Source: CBDCWT01 sp965223305
GTDB lineage: Bacteria; Planctomycetota; Planctomycetia; Pirellulales; Pirellulaceae
Reading direction: 5' to 3'
Length of the DNA stretch: 64,000 bases
NCBI GenBank assembly: GCA_965223305.1
Contig: CBDCWT010000051.1
Location: forward strand, 1-64,000
The translations under genes were made by a program, and so were the position numbers. Below are positions 1 to 7,507 of the stretch, one piece after another; positions within the stretch are counted from its first letter, which is position 1, and the number at the start of each line of letters is the position of its first letter. A model generated the notes under the pieces. It saw nothing but the letters and a program-made list of their open reading frames with translations, searched no databases and was not told the DNA's origin.

Positions 1-883
1 TTTGCTTGGCCCACACCGCCCACCAGCCCGTGGGACCGCTCTTCTTTGCGCGGCGCGAGAAACTAGGGACCTGTCGTGTCGTCGTCAGTACCGGCCCCGC
101 TGTGAACGAACGTGCGGTGGGGGTGCCGCTGTCAAACCGGTCGAGTGTCAATGCCAACGTGTCTGCGATAGCGCCGTCGCCCATCAAAGGAATGACCGTC
201 GACGAAACATCTGCAGAGTCGACGTCGGAGCGGGTGAGCGGACCTCTCGTCGAGTTCAACGAGCGAATATCGGTCCCGCAGCCGGCCACCCTCTCGCGAA
301 TGTTGCCACTTTGGTCCAGGATCACTCCGCCCCGCACCAGAAACCAGCTAGCGGTGTAGTTTGTGTTGTAGTGCTCGAGGAGAATCTCATCCTCGATCAC
401 TGGCACCCGGTCTTGGCCCGGCGCCAAGGCGGCGATTTGTCGGCAGGGATTGGAAATCAGCTCACCTGAAATGTCCTGCGAGGGTGGCGAACCAAGGTAA
501 TTCACACATTTGCCGCTAGGTGAGAGATTGATCAGGTCGTTGTAAGTGTCGCTGATCTGCGCCGGGTTGGACGGACAGAGCATCTTGCCCGCCAACATGT
601 CTTGCTTGATCATGTCTGCTACCCAGCCGACTTCGGTGACACAGCCATCACGTCTCCAATCGAAAGCACCGGTCACCAATCTGTCTCGATGATTCTCAGC
701 GTGGGCAAAGAAGCCGATGCCGATCTGGCGCAGATTGTTACGACAGGCCGAGGCACGGGCCGACGACCGAGCTAAATTGACAGCCGGCAGCAACAGCGCG
801 GCTAAGATTCCGATGACCGAAATGACCACCAGCAGCTCCACAAGTGTGAATCCATCCCTGGGACTGGAGGGCGTGCCGCTCAT
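1..883 (-). CDS. DUF1559-type prepilin-like protein (3' part outside window)
   Basis: The reading frame is open from an ATG at 883 to the left edge (294 codons) and is cut off there. The N-terminus carries a type IV prepilin signal, GFTLVELLVV, with the cleavage glycine at about residue 11, followed by a hydrophobic helix and the stretch ARSSARASACRNNLRQIG, typical of the large planctomycete DUF1559 family of pseudopilin-like proteins. The rest is a soluble domain with several cysteines. The DUF1559 C-terminal motif (H-x-G-x-N...DG) would lie outside the window, so the family call rests on the N-terminal half. Such proteins are probably exported and assembled like type II secretion or type IV pilus pseudopilins; the exact role is unknown. 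An AAAGG sequence about 10 bases upstream supports the start. Confidence 0.88.
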   Translation of the reverse strand, partial: MSGTPSSPRDGFTLVELLVVISVIGILAALLLPAVNLARSSARASACRNNLRQIGIGFFAHAENHRDRLVTGAFDWRRDGCVTEVGWVADMIKQDMLAGKMLCPSNPAQISDTYNDLINLSPSGKCVNYLGSPPSQDISGELISNPCRQIAALAPGQDRVPVIEDEILLEHYNTNYTASWFLVRGGVILDQSGNIRERVAGCGTDIRSLNSTRGPLTRSDVDSADVSSTVIPLMGDGAIADTLALTLDRFDSGTPTARSFTAGPVLTTTRQVPSFSRRAKKSGPTGWWAVWAKQ

Positions 884-1136
884 GCAAGATTTACCTTTTG
901 ACGTTCCCTAAGTGAAAAGCTCGGCCGTGCCGCCGAAGAACGTAGGTATTCTTAGAAACGACTATGAAGTTGTGGTGTGTCGTTTGTGAAATGGAGGTTA
1001 AGTGTCGATTAAGAATGCGCGTGGAAACGCCGCGTGGGTGAGAAATCAGGCGGGTGTGATACGAGGTATCGAAGTGGCGCGTTCGCGCCGATGGAGAACC
1101 GAAAAGTCAGTTCGACGTTGCGCTCGGTTCAATCAC

Positions 1137-1330
1137 AACCCGAAGCGTCAGCGAGGGATCAACTTGCGTTGGTACACCAACCTCCCCTCGCTTACGCTTC
1201 GGGTTACGAACAACGGTGAATCCGCTATCTCGTGCCTGCAGGAAGGCGAAAAGCGCAACTTCAAAAAGCGTCAGCGAGGGATCAAACTGCGTTGGTACAC
1301 GAGCTCCCCCTCGCTGACGCTTCGGGTTAC
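1137..1330. repeat. Two NPKRQRG-type inverted-repeat elements in the 884-1411 gap
   Basis: The 528-bp gap at 884-1411 has no convincing gene. It contains two copies (1137-1206 and 1264-1330) of an element whose ends are inverted repeats: CCCGAAGCGTCAGCGAGGG on the left and its near complement on the right, around a core with GTTGGTACAC. Translated in one frame the ends read NPKRQRG or PSLTLRVT, a peptide seen in many spurious planctomycete ORFs. A third copy, split by a MITE, lies at 15520-15769. Each copy could fold into a long hairpin. Function unknown. Confidence 0.85.
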
Positions 1331-1411
1331 GAAAAACGCGACGAATTCGACAACTCGGCACACAAGACAGCGAATCGCGACTTCATAGTGCCAGCTGGAG
1401 GCAGGCTAGGG

Positions 1412-2440
1412 CTAAGAAACCGCCTGCCAGCGTTTGCCCTGCCAGGTAGCACGCTGGTCGAACGCCTTCGACAGCGCGCGGCGTAGAGCGATTTTGTCGA
1501 GGCACCAGGAAGGACCAACCAGGTAGTCCGGCGGAGCCTCTCCGCTGACGCGTTCGACAATCACCGTCGGGGGCAGTAACTCCAAGAAGTCCACGACGGT
1601 GCTTACGTACTCCTCAAGTCCCATCAACTCGAGCTCGCCCCGCGCAAGTTGATCGGCCAAGGGCGTCCCACGGACCGCGTAGAGGTTGTGGATTTTGACC
1701 GCGTCGATGCGGAGGCGAGCCAACTCGCGAGCGGTTGCCATCATTTCGTCGTGCGACTCGCCCGGTAGGCCCAGAATCACGTGGGCAGCGATCTGGAAGC
1801 CTAGGCCACGGCTCCGCCCGACGGCCTCCAAGAAGGCTGCGTGATCGTGCCCTCGGTTCATCCAGTTCAGAGACCGGTCATGCATCGTCTGCATGCCGTA
1901 TTCCACGGACAAATCGGTCCTCCCAGCAATCTCGGACAGTAGCTGCAGCGTCTCGGGCGGAACGCAGTCAGGACGCGTGCCGATGGCTAAGGCCACCACC
2001 TGCGGATGCTGCAGAGCCTGATCGTAGACCGTTCGCAGCCGCTCGACCGGGGCATAGGTGTTCGTAGCTGGCTGAAAGTAGGCCATGAAGTGGTCGCACC
2101 GGTACCGTAACTTCAGCCGCCGGATCCCCTCGTCAATCTGGGCGGCGATCCCTAGCCGAGGTAGGCGCCGGCTGGGGCTGAAGCTGCGATTGTCGCAAAA
2201 GACACACCCCCCGACTGCCACACTTCCGTCTACATTCGGGCAAGTAAACCCCGCATCAATGCTCACCCGCTGGACCCGGTGGCCGTACTGCTGACGGAGG
2301 TGGAAGCTGTACGCATAGTAGCGCAATCCCGCGCGGCGCCAGTCCGCCGAAAATCCCCTCTCTAGAGGGGATTTTGGTGCCTCGTCGAGGCCGGCTCCGA
2401 CGTTTAAGTTGACTCTTGTTGATCCGTTGTCTAGATTCAT
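1412..2440 (-). CDS. Radical SAM protein, YhcC / TIGR01212 family
   Basis: The cysteine cluster lies in GFTCPNVDG (C67) and GGCVFC (C79, C82), the C-x11-C-x2-C spacing of the YhcC/TIGR01212 radical SAM family, which binds a [4Fe-4S] cluster and S-adenosylmethionine. Conserved blocks such as YFQPATNTYAP, GTRPDC, EYGMQT and ILGLPGE follow, and the length (342 aa) fits the family. The exact reaction is not established for most members. The start is uncertain: the first ATG at 2440 gives a 33-residue extension before the conserved region, and residues 22-31 of it (APKSPLERGF) are encoded by a perfect palindrome, so a repeat appears to have entered the 5' end or the true start lies downstream at a non-ATG codon. 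Confidence 0.9.
   Translation of the reverse strand: MNLDNGSTRVNLNVGAGLDEAPKSPLERGFSADWRRAGLRYYAYSFHLRQQYGHRVQRVSIDAGFTCPNVDGSVAVGGCVFCDNRSFSPSRRLPRLGIAAQIDEGIRRLKLRYRCDHFMAYFQPATNTYAPVERLRTVYDQALQHPQVVALAIGTRPDCVPPETLQLLSEIAGRTDLSVEYGMQTMHDRSLNWMNRGHDHAAFLEAVGRSRGLGFQIAAHVILGLPGESHDEMMATARELARLRIDAVKIHNLYAVRGTPLADQLARGELELMGLEEYVSTVVDFLELLPPTVIVERVSGEAPPDYLVGPSWCLDKIALRRALSKAFDQRATWQGKRWQAVS
2350..2375. repeat. Perfect 12-bp palindrome with 2-bp loop
   Basis: The left arm AAAATCCCCTCT and right arm AGAGGGGATTTT are exact reverse complements separated by CT. The palindrome lies inside the predicted 5' coding region of the radical SAM gene and encodes KSPLERGF. It looks like a dispersed palindromic repeat rather than an operator, because it falls in coding sequence and gives a peptide seen in many unrelated proteins. 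Confidence 0.75.
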
Positions 2441-2526
2441 AAGTCTAGGGTGGTTCCGGCCTTAATAATCTATCTCGTATTCATAAGAGCGCCGACCACC
2501 ATGTCTTACTCCTTGATGAGGGCCTT

Positions 2527-2994
2527 ATGCTTGGTGAACTTATTCCATTCGGAGGTGGAGATCCGATTCCGTTACTAAAAGGAAAGCTGTTGGTGGGCCG
2601 TCGCGAGAACTGCGACATCGTACTCCGTTTTGCAAACATTTCAACAAACCACTGCGAGTTGGAACTGCAACAGGGCTATTGGTTTGTGAAGGATCTCGGC
2701 AGCCGAAACGGAACCCGCGTCAACGGGTTTCGCGTGAACCACAAGCGGCTGGACCCGAGTGACAAACTGTCCATCGCGCGGCATGACTACCGCATCGACT
2801 ACTCGCCTAAAGACCTTGGCGCCAATGGTGTTCCTCCTGACGACGACGTTTTTGAGGACATTCTGTCACGTTCATTGCTGGAAGGAGCCGGATTGCTCCG
2901 CCAGCATCGACAACAAGCTCAAGGCCGCATCGGCCGGCAAAGTGCCCAATCCGCTGAAGGGTCGTCGAGCGATACCGGTTATGCCGACATTTAG
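2527..2994 (+). CDS. FHA-domain protein
   Basis: A 155-residue protein with one forkhead-associated domain, a phosphothreonine-binding module, over about residues 5-92. The FHA core is visible: GRRENCDI (24-31), ISTNHCEL with S39 and H42, and SRNGT (59-63) with the conserved Asn. The C-terminal 60 residues are polar and low in complexity and probably disordered. There is no membrane segment. A GAGGG sequence 8 bases before the ATG supports the start. It lies 33 bp upstream of the Dabb gene on the same strand. It probably reads out Ser/Thr kinase signals, but no kinase partner is adjacent. Confidence 0.9.
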   Translation: MLGELIPFGGGDPIPLLKGKLLVGRRENCDIVLRFANISTNHCELELQQGYWFVKDLGSRNGTRVNGFRVNHKRLDPSDKLSIARHDYRIDYSPKDLGANGVPPDDDVFEDILSRSLLEGAGLLRQHRQQAQGRIGRQSAQSAEGSSSDTGYADI

Positions 2995-3027
2995 CAACTC
3001 GCCAAACCAAGGACTACGAAACGACTT

Positions 3028-3330
3028 ATGCTCGGACACATGGTCTATTTCACGCTTAAAGACAGTTCCTCCGCGGCGGTGGAGGAACTGATCGCGGCCG
3101 CCCGCCGGCACCTCGCCGATCACCCAGGGCAGGTCTTTTTCGGCGTCGGAACGCTCGTCCCTGACCTTGAACGGCCGGTAAACGAGCGAGACTTCGATGT
3201 GGCCCTGCAGATGGTCTTTGAGAGTCGCGCGGCACACGACACGTACCAGACGCACGAACGCCACCTGGCCTTCATAGAAGAAAACAAAGCGAACTGGTCT
3301 CGTGTCCGTGTGTTCGACGCGGACCTGTAG
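3028..3330 (+). CDS. Dabb-family (stress-responsive alpha/beta barrel) protein
   Basis: A 100-residue protein with the Dabb pattern: MLGHMVYFTLKD at the start, a helix rich in A and E, then a C-terminal block ending HERHLAFIEENKANWSRVRVFDAD. Dabb proteins form dimeric ferredoxin-like barrels; their substrates are mostly unknown. It is cotranscribed with the FHA gene (33-bp gap). AAGGA lies upstream of the ATG. The 211 bases after it (3331-3541) contain nothing I recognise. Confidence 0.85.
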   Translation: MLGHMVYFTLKDSSSAAVEELIAAARRHLADHPGQVFFGVGTLVPDLERPVNERDFDVALQMVFESRAAHDTYQTHERHLAFIEENKANWSRVRVFDADL

Positions 3331-3541
3331 TCCGGGTGAGAGGCACAGACCAGATATGGACGGATCCGCCAGGCGGCCGGCTGGGCGGAGAAGGTGCAGC
3401 CGGGCGACAACGCGCCGGTGTCGTTGGAACGTAGGGGGGCTCGTCGCCAGAGCCGCCGCCGGCCTACACTGGTAGCTGAACGGTAGATAGCAGGCACGCG
3501 GCCCGCTGTGGTTCGATGCGGGACGGCACGGAATGTGCCTA

Positions 3542-3919
3542 CTACTTTGAGCCGAACCAGCCCTTCTTCCCGTCGAATGATGCGATGGCCTGCTCTTGGT
3601 CCTGCTGGATATCAAAGACCTTGTCCAGCCGAGTGATCCTGAAGACTTCCAAGACGTTCGGAGTGATGTTGCAGAGCTTGAGGTTGATCTTCTCCGCCTT
3701 TGCTTTCTTGTTCAACAACACCAACTTTCCGATCATTGCCGACGACATGAACTGCACACCTTGGAAGTTGAGCACCATCTTTTGGCTCGCCTTGGCGTTC
3801 GCCGTCAGCTCCATCAGCTCCTTGCCGATCTGCTGAATTCGAGCTTCATCTAGGATTTTGGCGTCGGCAAAAGAGACGACCAGGACATCTTCGACTTCCG
3901 CACTGTTCAGCGAGTACAT
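3542..3919 (-). CDS. STAS-domain protein (anti-sigma factor antagonist-like)
   Basis: A 125-residue single STAS domain. The phosphorylation-site loop region reads VQFMSSAMIGKLV, corresponding to the FMDSSGLG segment of SpoIIAA-like antagonists with serine retained, so switching by phosphorylation is possible. Such proteins act in partner-switching with an anti-sigma kinase; no kinase or phosphatase is adjacent, so its partner is elsewhere. The C-terminal 20 residues (FDGKKGWFGSK) go beyond the domain. The upstream 218 bp (3920-4137) are noncoding with no clear element. Confidence 0.88.
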   Translation of the reverse strand: MYSLNSAEVEDVLVVSFADAKILDEARIQQIGKELMELTANAKASQKMVLNFQGVQFMSSAMIGKLVLLNKKAKAEKINLKLCNITPNVLEVFRITRLDKVFDIQQDQEQAIASFDGKKGWFGSK

Positions 3920-4137
3920 AGCTGTATTCCATTTCGCTCCGAATTCCAGGGTGGCCAGGAATCGGCAACTTGCTTTGCCCGTGACTGCCGTGTCATAAAA
4001 TCAGCATCACCTGTCGGGACACCAACTTATCATGCTAGTGTCCGAGACGCAAATCGCCTCGTTCGAGGCCCGGTGGACCACTTGGGTCAGGCGTGCCGCG
4101 GGCTTGGCTCCCCCCCTCCGGCATGAATCTGCCATGA

Positions 4138-4731
4138 TCAACGTGGCGGACCCGCCGCTTGCCCGGCAGATTTCCGCACCGCTTCCATCACTTGCTTACG
4201 ACTAGACTCGAACGAGAGCACTTTGAGCACCTCATAGAAGTTCTCCGAGTCGACGACGTTGGGATGGAGAGCGATGGCGGCCTTGATACGTCCTTCGTCG
4301 AACGAGAACGACTTAAGGATCTGCGTCGCCTGGTCGCAGTAGATCCGGCGATCCTTGAGAAAACTGGCGATGAACTGCAGCTTGTCGGCATCAAAAGACT
4401 GATCTTTGAGGTTCTTCAGGAGGTTGGCGAAATCGCCAGCGGAGATGGGCCGGCCGCCGCGGGTCCGCGAAAGATGGGGAAACAGTGCCTCCAGCTCCTC
4501 AGCGTTCATCGCCGCCCGCGTCAAGAGAACTTCTAGCTCTCGACGCAGCTGGCGATCCTTGATTTCACCCAACAGCCGGCGGGCACTGTGCAGATTCTCT
4601 CGGAGAGCACCGACTGCGGCCGCGGCGCGCGCTGGCGAGCGACCCGATCGCTCGGAAAAGCGGGCCCTCTGTCCCAACGCGGACTTCGAGCACAAGACGA
4701 CCAAGACGAGCAGGATACAGACGCGAGCCAT
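4138..4731 (-). CDS. Secreted DUF4476-domain protein
   Basis: The start chosen is the ATG at 4731, preceded by an AGGAGG ribosome site 8 bases upstream; it begins with a signal peptide (MARVCILLVLVVLCSKSALG). The mature protein, about 178 residues, has the repeated helical DUF4476 pattern: SFDADKLQFIASFLKDRRIY, ILKSFSFDEGRIKAAIALHP and VLSFESSRKQVMEAV. The domain's function is unknown. It starts 22 bp after glgC on the same strand and is probably cotranscribed with it, an odd pairing of a periplasmic or exported protein with a cytoplasmic glycogen enzyme. A longer frame to 4890 exists but lacks the signal peptide start and ribosome site. Confidence 0.82.
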   Translation of the reverse strand: MARVCILLVLVVLCSKSALGQRARFSERSGRSPARAAAAVGALRENLHSARRLLGEIKDRQLRRELEVLLTRAAMNAEELEALFPHLSRTRGGRPISAGDFANLLKNLKDQSFDADKLQFIASFLKDRRIYCDQATQILKSFSFDEGRIKAAIALHPNVVDSENFYEVLKVLSFESSRKQVMEAVRKSAGQAAGPPR

Positions 4732-4753
4732 GAGAGGGCCTCCTGGACGGTAT

Positions 4754-6019
4754 TTAACCAGCGGAGATGACGGACTTGCTGTCAAATAACTGCTCGGAGG
4801 CGGCTGTCTTGGCAATGACCACCACGCCTCGGTCGGAGACCGCGAAACCGCGCGCCCGGTCTTCGTCAGGATCAAAGCCGATTCTGGCATCGGCGGGTAT
4901 GCTCACACCCTTGTCGATAATGGCGCGGCGAATTTGGGCCCGCCTTCCCACATCGACGCGGTCGAAGAGGATCGAGTCCTCGATGGTGGCGTAGCTGTTG
5001 ATCCGACAACTGCCCCCAATAATCGACCGCTCGACCTGCCCCCCGGAGAGAATCGACCCAGGACAGACGATACTGTCCAAGGCTTGGCCGCGACGACCAC
5101 CAGACGCTCTCTCGGCGAACACGAATTTCGGAGGCGGTAGGTTGGGCAAGTACGTCCGGATCGGCCAGCTGCGGTCGTAGACGTTCAACTGGGGATCGAC
5201 AGAAACCAGGTCCATATTGGCATCGTAGTAGGCATCCACTGTGCCCACATCACGCCAATACGCCTCGTCCTTGCCATTCTCATCCCGGAACGGAAAGGCA
5301 AAGACGCGTTGGGAATTGACAATCGAGGGAATGATGTGGTGTCCAAAGTCGTGGCCTGCATCGGCTTGCGCGGCATTTTGACAGAGCTGCTCGTAGAGGA
5401 ACCGCGCCGAAAACACGTAGATTCCCATGGACGCCAAGCAGTGGCTGTCGTCTCCCGGGATGCTCTTGGGAGCGGCCGGCTTCTCTTCGAATCCCAAGAT
5501 ACGCCACTGCTCATCGATCTCCATGACGCCGAACTGCCCGGCAGCTGTGCCGCAGTCCACTTTCAATGCCGCCACGGTAACGTCGGCTTGATTTGCCCGG
5601 TGCGATTCCACCATTGGCTGGTAGTTCATCTTGTAGACGTGGTCGCCGGCCAAGATGACCACGTACTGAGGATCTATCTGCTCGATGGCGTAGATGTTCT
5701 GATAGACCGCATCGGCCGTGCCACGATACCAGTGCTCGTCGATACGCTGCTGAGGAGGCACGACCTCAAGGAACTCACCGAGTTCCCAGCAGAACAGACT
5801 GCGCCAGCCAAGGTTGATGTGCCGTTCGAGGCTCATCGCCTTGTACTGGGTGAAAACCAGCACCTTGCGAAAGCCGCTGTTCAGACAGTTCGACAGCGCA
5901 AAGTCGATGATGCGATAACCACCGCCGAAAGGAACGGCCGGTTTGGCGCGATCGCGCGTGAGAGGCTCGAGACGCGCCCCCTTGCCTCCAGCCAGGACCA
6001 CCGTTAGCACGTTCTCCAT
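4754..6019 (-). CDS. glgC: Glucose-1-phosphate adenylyltransferase (ADP-glucose pyrophosphorylase)
   Basis: This enzyme makes ADP-glucose from ATP and glucose-1-phosphate for glycogen synthesis. Conserved blocks are present: LAGGKGARLEPLTRDRAKPA near the N-terminus (nucleotidyl transfer), YRGTADAVYQN, ILAGDHVYKMNY, GFEEKP, and a C-terminal left-handed helix of hexapeptide type (SIVCPGSILSGGQVERSIIG). The start at 6019 has GGAGG 8 bases upstream and gives 421 residues, close to E. coli GlgC (431). A longer frame to 6118 would add 33 unrelated residues. The DUF4476 gene follows. No other glycogen gene is in the window. Confidence 0.97.
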   Translation of the reverse strand: MENVLTVVLAGGKGARLEPLTRDRAKPAVPFGGGYRIIDFALSNCLNSGFRKVLVFTQYKAMSLERHINLGWRSLFCWELGEFLEVVPPQQRIDEHWYRGTADAVYQNIYAIEQIDPQYVVILAGDHVYKMNYQPMVESHRANQADVTVAALKVDCGTAAGQFGVMEIDEQWRILGFEEKPAAPKSIPGDDSHCLASMGIYVFSARFLYEQLCQNAAQADAGHDFGHHIIPSIVNSQRVFAFPFRDENGKDEAYWRDVGTVDAYYDANMDLVSVDPQLNVYDRSWPIRTYLPNLPPPKFVFAERASGGRRGQALDSIVCPGSILSGGQVERSIIGGSCRINSYATIEDSILFDRVDVGRRAQIRRAIIDKGVSIPADARIGFDPDEDRARGFAVSDRGVVVIAKTAASEQLFDSKSVISAG

Positions 6020-6230
6020 GATCCCTCCTCCCGGTCCAACCGGGAAAGACCTCCGCAAGCAAGTCCAATCTTCCACGCGCCGAGGAACACCTCCCTGGCT
6101 ACGGTCCTCCCAAATCACCGCACGGAGCAGCAGTTCAGATCCTGAGCAACCGCGTCGTCAAATCGCCCGATCGCCCGTGATCGGGTCAAAGCAGTTATCA
6201 GTTTCGCGGATCGTTGGCTTTCGGTCTAGC

Positions 6231-7184
6231 TCAATCGCTTTTGCTGAACAAGACTCCCCGGTCGGCCTCGCGATAACCGAGTCGCTCGCAGGCCTCGAGG
6301 ATCTCGAGATCACCGGTAGGTGTCTGTACTTCTACCAGTGAAACTCCTCGCGTCTGCAAGCACCGCATCGATTCATTGAGCAGATAGACAGTGAGCAGAG
6401 CGCGTTCTTGCCCAGCCGGCAAGAGCAAATCCCAGAGCCCCATGGCGTGCCAGCCCCAGCCGCTGGCCAGCGGCTCGACATCCCAAAAAGTGGCTCGGGC
6501 GACGTCGTCCGTCGCGCTCCCGGCAACCTCGAATTGTATTACGTCGTCGTTAGACCAGCGGCACGCGTCCCACCAAGACAGCGGAGCTGCTGTGGCACAG
6601 GGGACGACCGGCCGCTGCCGACGAAGTCGCAGAATTTGGCGATCGGCCACCGGACGAAAACCAGCCAGCTGGCATTCGAGCACCGCGCACTCCGCAGCGG
6701 CAACATAGCCAGCCTCTTGAAAACAGGTGTTTTGAACGATGTCGCTGGCGAGCACGCCCGGCAACTTGCTGCCGCCGTAGAGGCCCAGGTAAAAGGGCGC
6801 CAGCTCATTCGTTGCTCCCGCGTAGATTTGCCGGGCGCCCGGGACTGTCGCAAGTAGTGCTCGCACGCCTCGACCAACCTGCCACCCACTTCGGCGGTGG
6901 GCGCGTCCGGCCGAATCATCAATTGGCCAGATCGTCCCCTTCCGCTGGTCCAGTGAAGATCCATCCACGGCGGCAGCGAAACCCGCGTGGGCAAAGCCAA
7001 CTGGTGTGTCGCCATCAAGGGCAACCAGCAAACCACGGCGATCGAAGTACGGCTTGGATAGTACCTGATCATCTAGCAAAGCAGCCGTCATCGGCTGTAG
7101 AAGGCCGCGATTGGGTGGCTGGCTGCACCAGATGCCGGCAATCGCCGGGGGATCACAGTTGAGAAACGGACGGCAATGGATCAT
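6231..7184 (-). CDS. GNAT-type acetyltransferase with two compensating frameshifts
   Basis: The open frame of 317 residues contains GNAT-like segments (GLLVALDGDTPVGFAHAG, IYAGATNELAPFYLGLYGGS, and a second half with RALLTVYLLNESMRCLQTRG that looks like a second GNAT fold). Between about 6838 and 6932 the open frame gives an unconserved, Arg/Trp-rich stretch, whereas the neighbouring frame encodes QLMIRPDAPTAEVGGRLVEA, an excellent acetyl-CoA-binding motif. An extra base near 6930 and a missing base near 6840 would explain this. The ATG overlaps the stop of the Rieske gene (ATGA), so the two are translationally coupled. The substrate is unknown. Whether the shifts are biological or assembly error cannot be told. 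Confidence 0.7.
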   Translation of the reverse strand: MIHCRPFLNCDPPAIAGIWCSQPPNRGLLQPMTAALLDDQVLSKPYFDRRGLLVALDGDTPVGFAHAGFAAAVDGSSLDQRKGTIWPIDDSAGRAHRRSGWQVGRGVRALLATVPGARQIYAGATNELAPFYLGLYGGSKLPGVLASDIVQNTCFQEAGYVAAAECAVLECQLAGFRPVADRQILRLRRQRPVVPCATAAPLSWWDACRWSNDDVIQFEVAGSATDDVARATFWDVEPLASGWGWHAMGLWDLLLPAGQERALLTVYLLNESMRCLQTRGVSLVEVQTPTGDLEILEACERLGYREADRGVLFSKSD

Positions 7185-7492
7185 CCGTCTAAGTCCACAT
7201 AGATCTCATCACCATCGACCTTAGTTGGAAACGCTGCGTGCTGAAGTGAGCTACTGATTTGGTGCGCCCCCGTCTTGACGTCGAATTGCCAACCGTGCCA
7301 CGGGCAAGTCACGATGCATCCCTGGAGTGTCCCTTTTCCAAGTGGCCCGCCCTGATGCGGGCAAACGCCGTCCAGCGCGCAGATTTCACCCTCAACGTTG
7401 AACAAAGCCACCATCCGATCGGCGGCCAGCACTTCTTGGGCCGTCCCCGGAGGACATTCGGCAAGCGATGCAACTCGTATCCAGTTCGGCAT
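7181..7492 (-). CDS. Rieske [2Fe-2S] ferredoxin-like protein
   Basis: A 103-residue stand-alone Rieske domain. Cluster ligands are C44 and H46 (CPHQGG) and C63 and H66 (CPWHGW), matching the C-x-H...C-x2-H signature of the NirD / dioxygenase ferredoxin branch. There is no signal peptide or membrane segment, so it is cytoplasmic. It is the middle gene of an operon, 15 bp after the acyltransferase and overlapping the GNAT gene by 4 bp. No oxygenase partner is visible nearby, so its electron acceptor is unknown. Confidence 0.93.
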   Translation of the reverse strand: MPNWIRVASLAECPPGTAQEVLAADRMVALFNVEGEICALDGVCPHQGGPLGKGTLQGCIVTCPWHGWQFDVKTGAHQISSSLQHAAFPTKVDGDEIYVDLDG

Positions 7493-7507
7493 GGTCCGGA
7501 CGCCGTC

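Noticed and set aside
1002..1388. Plus-strand frames reading NPKRQRG and PSLTLRVT
   Set aside because: They arise from the inverted-repeat elements and are a known type of false ORF.
3505..3535. GGTTCGATGCG resembling a tRNA T-loop
   Set aside because: No acceptor, D or anticodon arms can be fitted around it, and no CCA or matching 5' end.
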